In this document: in pieces, positions 1 through 4,574 of the stretch
How the letters are laid out: every line of letters starts with the position of its first letter
Numbering within the stretch: position 1 is the stretch's first letter
Assembly: GCA_021202495.1 (NCBI GenBank)
Contig: JAJQCX010000074.1
Location: 1 to 9,049, forward strand
DNA: 9,049 bases
Reading direction: 5' to 3'
Origin: Clostridia bacterium
GTDB taxonomy: Bacteria; Bacillota; Clostridia; UMGS1883
Made by a program: the position numbers and the translations under genes
The notes under the pieces: model-generated
Seen by the model: the letters and a program-made list of their open reading frames with translations, nothing else
Database searches by the model: none
What the model was told of the DNA's origin: nothing

Positions 1-55
1 GATTAAAAACTTATCCATTAAATTAACCAAATGACATTGTTGGCTGAATTGTAAC
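1..55. other. AT-rich intergenic edge
   Basis: This short AT-rich stretch at the window edge precedes the terminator of the first gene. No start codon with a ribosome site, promoter or repeat could be supported here. It may be the end of a spacer to a gene outside the window. Confidence 0.4.
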
Positions 56-94
56 AAAAATCCCGACAAGGCTTATGCCTCTGTCGGGATTTTT
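56..94. terminator. Rho-independent terminator, bidirectional
   Basis: An 8-bp stem (TCCCGACA at 61-68 with TGTCGGGA at 82-89) is extended by an inner AGGC/GCCT stem around a TTAT loop. It is flanked by AAAAA at 56-60 and TTTTT at 90-94. It lies 11 bp past the stop codon of the minus-strand NAD(P)-binding gene, so it should end that transcript. The symmetric A and T tracts mean it could work in both directions. Confidence 0.9.
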
Positions 95-104
95 GTCGGA
101 GATT

Positions 105-734
105 TTACTTCCTTACAACGCTGATGCGCTGACCGATGTGACTGCCTTTTGTGATTTCGTCAACCATGGCGATGGCGTAATCCGCGTAGCTGATGATGCT
201 TTCGCCTTTGGAGTTGAGGGTGAGCTCTTCGCCGGCGAGGATATATTCGCCGCTTCTTTCGCCGTCGGCTTGGAAGTCGCCTGCGGGGCTGACATATGTC
301 CACTTAACGTCGCTGCGCTCGCGAAGCTCGCCGAGAGCCTTTGCCATAGCTGCCGCGAGGGGCTTGAAGATTTCGGGGAAATCCGCGCCGTCGGATACGC
401 AAAGGGTGTGTTCGGGATTTACGTAGAGGCTGCCCGCGCCGCCGACAACCAAAAGGCGGGTATCGCTTCCGCTCAATACGTCGCAAAGCTTTTTGAGGGA
501 AGTGCTGTGCTGCGGGAGAGTTTCGGGCGCCCATGCGCCGAACGCGTCAACAACCGCGTCAAAGCCTGTGAGATCAGCTGCGGTCAAATCATACAAATCC
601 TTAGTGATTACCTTTGTTGCCGCCGTTTTGTTCTCGCCGCGGACAACTGCCGTTACGTCAAGACCTCTATTAAGAGCCTCCTTGACAATGAGCCGGCCTG
701 CCTTACCGTTTGCACATACTACTGCGATTTTCAT
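105..734 (-). CDS. NAD(P)H-binding protein, atypical SDR/NmrA-like (YwnB-like)
   Basis: This is a 209-residue cytoplasmic protein of the atypical short-chain dehydrogenase group (NAD(P)H-binding, NmrA-like). The N-terminus has a beta strand followed by an NGKAGRL-type dinucleotide loop (residues 7-16). Further family features are DAFGAWAPE (63-71), VVGGAGSLY (96-104), WTYVSPAGDF (145-154) and a C-terminal ISYADYAIAMVDEI segment (181-193). Family members bind NAD(P)H and act as reductases or redox sensors, but the substrate cannot be read from the sequence. The start ATG (734-732) has AAAGGA 10 nt upstream. The gene is monocistronic: it has its own terminator and a promoter overlapped by the palindrome at 819-832, which matches the one beside the HxlR regulator at 4030. 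Members of this family are often controlled by HxlR-type regulators, which fits. Fold assignment is confident; function is not. Confidence 0.85.
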   Translation of the reverse strand: MKIAVVCANGKAGRLIVKEALNRGLDVTAVVRGENKTAATKVITKDLYDLTAADLTGFDAVVDAFGAWAPETLPQHSTSLKKLCDVLSGSDTRLLVVGGAGSLYVNPEHTLCVSDGADFPEIFKPLAAAMAKALGELRERSDVKWTYVSPAGDFQADGERSGEYILAGEELTLNSKGESIISYADYAIAMVDEITKGSHIGQRISVVRK

Positions 735-785
735 TAAAAATCAATCCTTTCTGTTTTTCGAGGTGTTTCCTCATCTGTTGAGTTT

Positions 786-814
786 AGTATAATGCAATTT
801 GTTTCCGATGTAAA
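786..814 (-). promoter_or_regulatory. SigA-type promoter of the NAD(P)-binding gene
   Basis: Reading the minus strand, TTTACA (814-809) is followed by a 17-bp spacer and TATACT (791-786). The expected start of transcription is near 779, giving a leader of about 45 nt. The -35 hexamer overlaps the outer GTAA arm of the operator at 810-841, so a bound regulator could exclude RNA polymerase. The same geometry is present in front of the operon starting at 3882. Confidence 0.8.
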
Positions 815-841
815 GTAGGCACAATATTGTGCGGTAGTTAC
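810..841. promoter_or_regulatory. Putative HxlR operator, copy 1
   Basis: The core at 819-832 is the perfect 14-bp palindrome GCACAATATTGTGC. It is flanked symmetrically by GTAA (810-813) and TTAC (838-841), each centred 14 bp from the dyad axis. The 34 bp from 809 to 842 match 3927-3960 at 31 positions; the three differences lie just outside the core. Assignment to the HxlR regulator at 4030 is an inference from the second copy lying in that gene's own promoter region. Confidence 0.75.
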
Positions 842-842
842 C

Positions 843-975
843 CGAAAGATACTATTGGGCGGTTACCGTAAGCATTGGGTTCGACTTCCCTATGCTTTAG
901 GTAACGATTGTGTATTTATGCGGGATTTGGGGCGTAGGTGAGGGTGAAAAAAATTTTGAAAAATTATAATTAAAA
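843..975. other. Gene-free spacer with an imperfect hairpin
   Basis: No coding region is supported between the first operator and the toxin terminator. The stretch holds the inverted repeat at 862-905 (listed separately) and an A/T-rich tail at about 944-975. A minus-strand open frame crossing 897-1157 overlaps the toxin gene and has no ribosome site or family resemblance, so it is not called. Confidence 0.5.
862..905. repeat. Imperfect inverted repeat / hairpin
   Basis: Two 18-nt arms (862-879 and 888-905) pair at 15 of 18 positions around the 8-nt loop TTCGACTT. Each arm ends in GTTACC or GGTAAC. There is no T tract on either side, so it is not a standard terminator. The arms share GTTACC and TAAGCA words with the operators at 810 and 3928, which may be chance. 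Its function is unknown. Confidence 0.6.
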
Positions 976-1010
976 TCTCCCCGCAAGCGCGATATGCGCA
1001 TGTGGGGAGA
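971..1010 (-). terminator. Terminator of the toxin-antitoxin operon
   Basis: TCTCCCCGCA (976-985) pairs with TGTGGGGAGA (1001-1010) with one G-U wobble, and an inner GCGC/GCGC stem closes on a GATAT loop. Read on the minus strand, the stem is followed at once by TTTTAATT. It lies about 48 bp past the toxin stop codon. Confidence 0.75.
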
Positions 1011-1057
1011 AACGTACAGTGGTTTCAAAAAATATTCATTCGGTATTATAAAAGGCG

Positions 1058-1330
1058 TTACATTCCGAACAGATCGGAATGAGTGCCGGCGCGGTAGAGG
1101 AAAAGCGTTGTTTCGTCTTGACGATAGATTAAAAGCCGGTCGGGCGCGATGTGACACTCTCGAAAGCCGGAGTAGTTCCCGCTGAGATTGTGTGCGGCAT
1201 TTTTTGCGGGAAGTGCGGCGGGTATACGCAAGGTGTCAATGACCTGCTGTAGGCGCAACGGGTCGCAGCCGCGTTTGACACAGGCTTTCAGATCCTTTTT
1301 AAAGCGGGAGGAATAGTTGACAATAAGCAT
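1058..1330 (-). CDS. yafQ: YafQ family mRNA interferase toxin (type II TA)
   Basis: This 90-residue RelE/ParE-superfamily protein matches YafQ along its whole length. YafQ is a ribosome-dependent endoribonuclease that cuts translated mRNA and is neutralised by the antitoxin encoded just upstream. The second half carries the HNLSGNYSGFRECH block, PDRLLIYR and a final AGTHSDLFG. The E. coli catalytic set His50, His63, Asp67, Arg83 and His87 corresponds to His47, His60, Asp64, Arg80 and His84 here, a constant offset of three. The residue matching E. coli Trp68 is Arg65. The start ATG (1330-1328) lies 2 bp after the antitoxin stop. Its GGAGG (1342-1338) is inside the antitoxin's 3' end, so the two are probably translationally coupled. 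The gene appears intact. Confidence 0.9.
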   Translation of the reverse strand: MLIVNYSSRFKKDLKACVKRGCDPLRLQQVIDTLRIPAALPAKNAAHNLSGNYSGFRECHIAPDRLLIYRQDETTLFLYRAGTHSDLFGM

Positions 1331-1332
1331 AT

Positions 1333-1542
1333 TTAATCCTCCAACAGCTCGGAGAAAAGATCCTCTGTGGATCCGGTGAAAATATGTCCGCCGCCGTTTT
1401 CTATCTCAGCGAAAGCGGCGAGGGTTTCGGCGTTGGGCGTTTCATCGGGAACGGCAGCGCCTTGAAGATAGGCGATAACATAGAAAAGTCTGCTGTCGGG
1501 GATTTGGTCGATAAGATTTTTCGCGATGTCACGGTTGCTCAC
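1333..1542 (-). CDS. RelB/DinJ-like antitoxin
   Basis: This 69-residue acidic protein precedes the YafQ toxin in the usual antitoxin-first order. The C-terminal half (NAETLAAFAEIENGGGHIFTGSTEDLFSELLED) has the ENGGG...F.GSTEDLF pattern seen in many Firmicute partners of YafQ/RelE toxins and should be the toxin-wrapping part. The N-terminal half (DIAKNLIDQIPDSRLFYVIAYLQG) is helical and does not show a clear ribbon-helix-helix signature, so the DNA-binding and autorepression role is only presumed. The start is GTG (1542-1540); GGAGG sits 8 nt upstream at 1555-1551. Antitoxin identity rests mainly on the C-terminus and on the position. Confidence 0.8.
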   Translation of the reverse strand: MSNRDIAKNLIDQIPDSRLFYVIAYLQGAAVPDETPNAETLAAFAEIENGGGHIFTGSTEDLFSELLED

Positions 1543-1610
1543 GGTGTGTACCTCCGATCTTATTTAAAAAATATAACGCTGCAATAAACAATCGCGGTTT
1601 AATTGTATTT

Positions 1611-1639
1611 ATTATACCTCATTTCACAACAGGCGTCAA
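1611..1639 (-). promoter_or_regulatory. Promoter of the toxin-antitoxin operon
   Basis: On the minus strand TTGACG (1639-1634), a 17-bp spacer and TATAAT (1616-1611) form a near-consensus SigA promoter. The leader to the GTG start is about 60 nt. The -35 lies only 29 bp past the sirtuin stop codon, and I see no terminator between, so some read-through from the upstream operon into this one is possible. Confidence 0.8.
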
Positions 1640-1667
1640 CGATAAAAGATACTGCCGATTTTAAAAT

Positions 1668-2543
1668 TTAATGATTTTTCAATCGTTTTAACACGCTGCC
1701 GATATCGCCGTTTATGCAGATTGATTGTTTTGATATGTTTTCGGGGCAGACGGCTTCGCCGTAGTTGATGCAGGCGTAGGTTGCGTCGGGGTTGGAGGCG
1801 GTCATGCGCCAGAAGGGGTATTTTATGATAACGGGGGTGTTGCCGCCGACACCGAGTTCGAGAAAAAGAACCTTCATATTTTTGTGGCGGCGAATAAAAT
1901 CGTCGTAGCGGTTTGCGGCGGCGTGCCAGCCTTCGTCCTGAACGAAGGTGTCGTCGCAGCGCAAATTCGTCGTCATCGGTGCGCCGCAGACGGGGCATTT
2001 GGGAATGAGGGCGGTCGGGATTTTCATATCATGCTCGTTTGCGAGCATTTCTCTGACGATTTCCTCATTGTCGTAGGTTTTGTCGTGACACGCTTTGGAG
2101 CATTGAAAAAGTCCGTAGTCGCCCTGAGTGTAAAAAAGCTTGTGCTTGTCAAAACCGCTCTTTTGAAAGCAGTGGTCAACGTTTGTCGTGAGGACAAAAT
2201 AGTCCTTATCGCGGATGAGATCAAGCAAATCGTCATATACCGGCTTGGGCGGGTCGCAGTAACGGTTGACAAAGATGTTCCGCACCCAAAATGCCCAAAA
2301 TTCCTCAAGCGTGCTGTAGGGATAAAAACCGCCGGAATACATGTCGGAAAAGCCGTATTTTTTGTGAAAGTCGGAAAAATGCTTTTCAAAGCGTTCGCCG
2401 GAATAGGTAAACCCGGCGGAGGTCGAAAGCCCGGAGCCCGCGCCGACGAGAACCGCGTCGGCATTGTCGAGAGCAGTTTTGAACTCGTCAATCGATTGTG
2501 AGAAGTCTTTTATAGATTTCGAGGTCTGTGTCCTTAAAAACAT
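1668..2543 (-). CDS. Class M sirtuin (SirTM), protein ADP-ribosyltransferase
   Basis: This 291-residue NAD+-dependent enzyme belongs to the sirtuin Rossmann family. The NAD motif GAGSGLSTSAGF is at 34-45 and TTNVD at 119-123. A structural zinc site is formed by Cys148/Cys152 and Cys183/Cys186. In place of the canonical HG catalytic histidine it has TQGDYG (Gln140), and in place of the usual GTS it has ELGVGGNTP (229-237). These replacements mark class M sirtuins, which in S. aureus and S. pyogenes ADP-ribosylate a lipoylated GcvH-like protein instead of deacylating. Its gene is last in an operon directly after a macrodomain gene, the expected partner that removes the mark. The start ATG lies 56 bp inside the macrodomain gene with only a weak ribosome site (AAAGAG), suggesting coupled translation. 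No GcvH-L or lipoate ligase gene is in the window, so the target is unknown. Confidence 0.9.
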   Translation of the reverse strand: MFLRTQTSKSIKDFSQSIDEFKTALDNADAVLVGAGSGLSTSAGFTYSGERFEKHFSDFHKKYGFSDMYSGGFYPYSTLEEFWAFWVRNIFVNRYCDPPKPVYDDLLDLIRDKDYFVLTTNVDHCFQKSGFDKHKLFYTQGDYGLFQCSKACHDKTYDNEEIVREMLANEHDMKIPTALIPKCPVCGAPMTTNLRCDDTFVQDEGWHAAANRYDDFIRRHKNMKVLFLELGVGGNTPVIIKYPFWRMTASNPDATYACINYGEAVCPENISKQSICINGDIGSVLKRLKNH

Positions 2544-3258
2544 TGAAAATCACTCTTTCTATTTTGGTTTGCGGCAAATATTCGGTTACCGTTTCTATTG
2601 CAATTGAAGCCGCCTTTTCGTTTGGGAAATGAAATTCGCCGGTTGAAATGCAGCAAAATGCGATTGATTTGACGCCTTTTTCATCTGCGGCTTTGAGCGA
2701 GGATTTGTAGCAGCCAGAAAGAAGAGCGCAGTCGGACGCGGTCAATTTGCCGCGAACTATGGGGCCGACGGTGTGAATGACATAGTCGCACGGAAGATTG
2801 TACGCGTGCGTTATCCGCGCAGTGCCGGTTTTTTCGCTGTCGCCGCGCATTTGCGATGCGCACTCGGCGCGAAGCTGAACACCCGCGAAGGTGTGGATTG
2901 CGTTGTCAATGCAGCTGTGGCACGGGACAAAGCAGCCGAGCATGGCGCTGTTTGCGGCGTTGACTATCGCGCCGCACTTGAGCGTTGTGATGTCGCCCTG
3001 CCACAAGCATAATTTGTCGCGAACGGGGAGCAAATCCGCCGCATCGGTTATTCCCTTGAGGCGCGTTTCTTCTTTTAAATATTCGTCTTGTACTTCCAAA
3101 AATTCCGCGATCGTTGTTTGCGGCATGCGGACGTTCATAAGCGAGCGCAAAAGCCGCTTTTTGCTTTCCGTATCGCGGGGAATTTCAATTGAGGCATATT
3201 GCGGATCCTCATGCAGAAGATATGATATTAGAAAATTAAGTCGTTCGGTTTGTGTCAT
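2488..3258 (-). CDS. Zinc-type macrodomain protein-ADP-ribose hydrolase
   Basis: This is a 256-residue protein with an N-terminal helical region (about 1-75) followed by a macrodomain. Visible signatures are QGDIT (87-91), IVNAANSAMLGCF (98-110) and then VPCHSCIDNAIHTFAGVQLRAEC (111-133). The Cys/His-rich insert (Cys109, His114, Cys116) marks the zinc-containing macrodomains associated with SirTM enzymes. The phosphate loop is CISTGEFHFP (203-212). The family hydrolyses ADP-ribose from modified protein, so it should reverse the action of the sirtuin encoded next to it. The start ATG follows the ferredoxin gene's stop by 3 bp, with AAGGCGG as ribosome site inside that gene's 3' end. The length matches the SirTM-linked family. 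Confidence 0.92.
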   Translation of the reverse strand: MTQTERLNFLISYLLHEDPQYASIEIPRDTESKKRLLRSLMNVRMPQTTIAEFLEVQDEYLKEETRLKGITDAADLLPVRDKLCLWQGDITTLKCGAIVNAANSAMLGCFVPCHSCIDNAIHTFAGVQLRAECASQMRGDSEKTGTARITHAYNLPCDYVIHTVGPIVRGKLTASDCALLSGCYKSSLKAADEKGVKSIAFCCISTGEFHFPNEKAASIAIETVTEYLPQTKIERVIFNVFKDTDLEIYKRLLTID

Positions 3259-3261
3259 GAT

Positions 3262-3882
3262 TTACCGCCTTTCTATCGCGTTTGCGGGGCAAACCGGTTG
3301 ACAGACGCCGCAGTGGAGGCAGTTTTCCTGTCTTATTTCCACTTTGCCATTTAAAATATCAATGCAGCGTTGCGGGCAAATGCTTGCGCATGCTCCGCAG
3401 GCAGTGCAGTTATTGTTTATGAAATAGCCGTGCTGTTCGCACTTTTCTTCGCCGAAGGAAAGGGTGTATCTTTCAATCGGCTTTTTTGACAGGTCAAAAT
3501 AATTGACGGTGCCGCGGTATAGCTTAAAGACTGTGAGGGCGGCGCGGCTTTCCTCGTTGGGATAAATTTGCGCCATATAAGGGTTTTCGGCGAAAACTTT
3601 GTCCAAAAGTTCGCTTCCCAATTCTTCGACGCCGCCCGAAATTGAAATTGCGGTTGAGGACATTGTGTCGCTGCCTTTAAAGCCCGAAAGCGCGACATAT
3701 TTTTTATCGCACAGGCTGTCGTAAAATTTCTTTCCTTTGGCGGTAATAAAATAGACCCCGCCGTCGTCGCAGAGCATAATATCAATCACACGCGTTTCGG
3801 GGAAACCCTTTTCGTCAACGATCGCAATAACGACGGTGTGTATATCGCTTTGCAGGATTTTAAAAATATCGGTTACATTCAT
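3262..3882 (-). CDS. Pyridoxamine 5'-phosphate oxidase-fold / 2x[4Fe-4S] ferredoxin fusion
   Basis: This 206-residue cytoplasmic protein has two parts. Residues 1 to about 135 resemble the flavin-binding split-barrel (pyridoxamine 5'-phosphate oxidase-like) family: VVIAIVDEKGFPETRVIDIM, then VYFITAKGKKFYDSL and YVALSGF. Residues 159-198 are a bacterial 2x[4Fe-4S] ferredoxin domain with ligands Cys159/162/165/169 and Cys188/191/194/198 (CxxCxxCxxxCP twice). The pairing suggests electron transfer between the Fe-S clusters and a bound flavin, but the substrate is unknown. An ATG 97 codons further upstream is open in frame, but it would run through the operator and into the divergent regulator gene. 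The chosen ATG (3882-3880) has GAGGTGA 8 nt before it and lies just downstream of a good promoter. It is first in the operon with the macrodomain and sirtuin genes. Confidence 0.88.
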   Translation of the reverse strand: MNVTDIFKILQSDIHTVVIAIVDEKGFPETRVIDIMLCDDGGVYFITAKGKKFYDSLCDKKYVALSGFKGSDTMSSTAISISGGVEELGSELLDKVFAENPYMAQIYPNEESRAALTVFKLYRGTVNYFDLSKKPIERYTLSFGEEKCEQHGYFINNNCTACGACASICPQRCIDILNGKVEIRQENCLHCGVCQPVCPANAIERR

Positions 3883-3903
3883 TTTGCGCTTCACCTCACA
3901 GCT

Positions 3904-3932
3904 ATAATAAATCCTTTGCGGCGTTTTGTAAA
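3904..3932 (-). promoter_or_regulatory. Promoter of the ferredoxin-macrodomain-sirtuin operon
   Basis: On the minus strand TTTACA (3932-3927), a 17-bp spacer and TATTAT (3909-3904) precede the operon. The hexamers, the spacing and the overlap of the -35 with the operator's GTAA arm are the same as for the promoter at 786-814. The transcript should start near 3897, very close to the ribosome site GAGGTGA (3897-3891), so the leader is short; the true start may be a few bases upstream. Confidence 0.75.
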
Positions 3933-3959
3933 GTAAGCACAATATTGTGCCATAGTTAC
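3928..3959. promoter_or_regulatory. Putative HxlR operator, copy 2
   Basis: The perfect palindrome GCACAATATTGTGC (3937-3950) is flanked symmetrically by GTAA (3928-3931) and TTAC (3956-3959). It overlaps the -35 of the minus-strand operon and lies 12 bp upstream of the -35 of the HxlR gene. This is the expected place for a site that controls the operon and feeds back on its own regulator. The copy at 810-841 differs at only three positions of the shared 34 bp. Confidence 0.78.
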
Positions 3960-3971
3960 CGCGAGAAACTA

Positions 3972-4000
3972 TTGACACGCGCAGTTGGCGGATATATAAT
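3972..4000 (+). promoter_or_regulatory. Consensus SigA promoter of the HxlR regulator gene
   Basis: TTGACA (3972-3977), a 17-bp spacer and TATAAT (3995-4000) match the SigA consensus exactly in both hexamers. The transcript should start near 4007, leaving about 23 nt before the ATG at 4030. The operator palindrome lies upstream of the -35 and does not overlap it. Effects of a bound regulator on this promoter could therefore differ from those on the divergent one. Confidence 0.85.
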
Positions 4001-4029
4001 ATTTTAAAGAAATTGAAAGGGTGATTTAT

Positions 4030-4350
4030 ATGAAACAGGAGCTTCCGGCTTGCCCGGTTGAAACGACGCTTATGCTTATCTCCGACCGTTGGAAGGTGCT
4101 CATTGTGCGCGATTTGCTCACGGGAACAAAGCGTTTCGGGGAGTTGAAAAAATCGGTGGGGACGATTTCGCAAAAGGTGCTGACCTCGAATTTGCGCGAT
4201 ATGGAAGAATCGGGCTTGGTTACGCGCAAGGTCTACGCCGAGGTGCCGCCGAGAGTGGAGTACACACTGACCGAAACGGGCTACAGCTTAAAGCCGATAC
4301 TTGACGCGATGGACGCATGGGGAACGGAATATAAGGCAAAGAATGCATGA
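4030..4350 (+). CDS. HxlR family winged helix transcriptional regulator
   Basis: This 106-residue DNA-binding protein belongs to the HxlR/DUF24 family. It opens with ACPVETTLMLISDRWKVLIVRDLL, the family's N-terminal signature, continues with GTKRFGEL and TISQKVLTSNLRDMEESGLV (helix-turn-helix, about 45-64) and a wing ending in PRVEYTLTETG (about 74-84). Cys8 is the only cysteine and sits in the position used for thiol-based sensing of quinones, aldehydes or hypochlorite by relatives such as YodB and HypR. With one cysteine, sensing would need alkylation, a mixed disulfide or an intersubunit link. ATG 4030 is preferred over GTG 4021 because the GAAAGGG ribosome site (4014-4020) is directly adjacent to the GTG but well spaced from the ATG. 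Its likely sites are at 810 and 3928. The effector is unknown. Confidence 0.93.
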   Translation: MKQELPACPVETTLMLISDRWKVLIVRDLLTGTKRFGELKKSVGTISQKVLTSNLRDMEESGLVTRKVYAEVPPRVEYTLTETGYSLKPILDAMDAWGTEYKAKNA

Positions 4351-4361
4351 ACGATAAAGGA

Positions 4362-4391
4362 AAGATTTTTGTGTTAGGTTGCAAAAATCTT
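4362..4391 (+). terminator. Possible weak terminator after the HxlR gene
   Basis: AAGATTTTTG (4362-4371) pairs perfectly with CAAAAATCTT (4382-4391) around a 10-nt loop, 11 bp past the stop codon. The stem is A/T-rich and no T tract follows (CCCTCT), so it is a poor match to a Rho-independent terminator. It may instead be a 3'-end stabilising hairpin. Confidence 0.35.
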
Positions 4392-4451
4392 CCCTCTATG
4401 CTTAAGGCGATAGAATAATATATCGGAAAAGTGTGTGCACTAACTTTAGTC

Positions 4452-4495
4452 ATTTATGATTTAGTAATTTACGATTTACTTAATTGTAAATTACT
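4452..4495. repeat. AT-rich direct and inverted repeats upstream of nadB
   Basis: ATTTATGATTTAGT (4452-4465) and ATTTACGATTTACT (4467-4480) are direct repeats with a 15-bp period and 12 of 14 matches. Overlapping them, AGTAATTTAC (4463-4472) and GTAAATTACT (4486-4495) form a perfect 10-bp inverted repeat. They lie 43 bp upstream of the nadB -35. They could bind a regulator of NAD synthesis, but I do not recognise the motif, and low-complexity AT sequence makes chance repeats likely. Confidence 0.5.
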
Positions 4496-4537
4496 TATCG
4501 GTAATACTCATATTTCACCAACCGGCGTCTATGGTGC

Positions 4538-4566
4538 TTGACATATGGGAGAAAATGATGTAAAAT
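4538..4566 (+). promoter_or_regulatory. Promoter of nadB-nadC
   Basis: TTGACA (4538-4543), a 17-bp spacer and TAAAAT (4561-4566) form a strong SigA-type promoter. Transcription should begin near 4573. This falls after the in-frame ATG at 4565, which argues against that ATG as the start of nadB. It also places the RNA 5' end almost exactly at the first base of the long helix that begins at 4575. Confidence 0.8.
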
Positions 4567-4574
4567 GTATGTAA

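Noticed and set aside
75..737. Long plus-strand open frame over the first gene
   Set aside because: It is antisense to the NAD(P)-binding gene over almost its entire length, has no ribosome site, starts inside the terminator hairpin, and the protein has no family features.
897..1157. Minus-strand open frame downstream of the toxin
   Set aside because: It overlaps the toxin gene and runs through the operon's terminator hairpin; the product is basic, low-complexity and unlike any family I know.
1640..1667. Terminator after the sirtuin gene
   Set aside because: The short interval has A/T runs but no stem with a following T tract on the minus strand.
1884..2501. Plus-strand open frame of about 205 codons across the sirtuin gene
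   Set aside because: It is the reverse strand of a well-supported sirtuin with intact motifs, and it has no ribosome site or promoter.
4021..4023. GTG as the start of the HxlR gene
   Set aside because: The only ribosome site (GAAAGGG) abuts it, leaving no spacing; ATG at 4030 is properly spaced and gives the usual N-terminus.
3883..4173. 97-residue N-terminal extension of the flavin-fold/ferredoxin gene
   Set aside because: It would read through the promoter, the operator and the 5' part of the divergent HxlR gene. The ATG at 3882 has a strong ribosome site and matches the family start.
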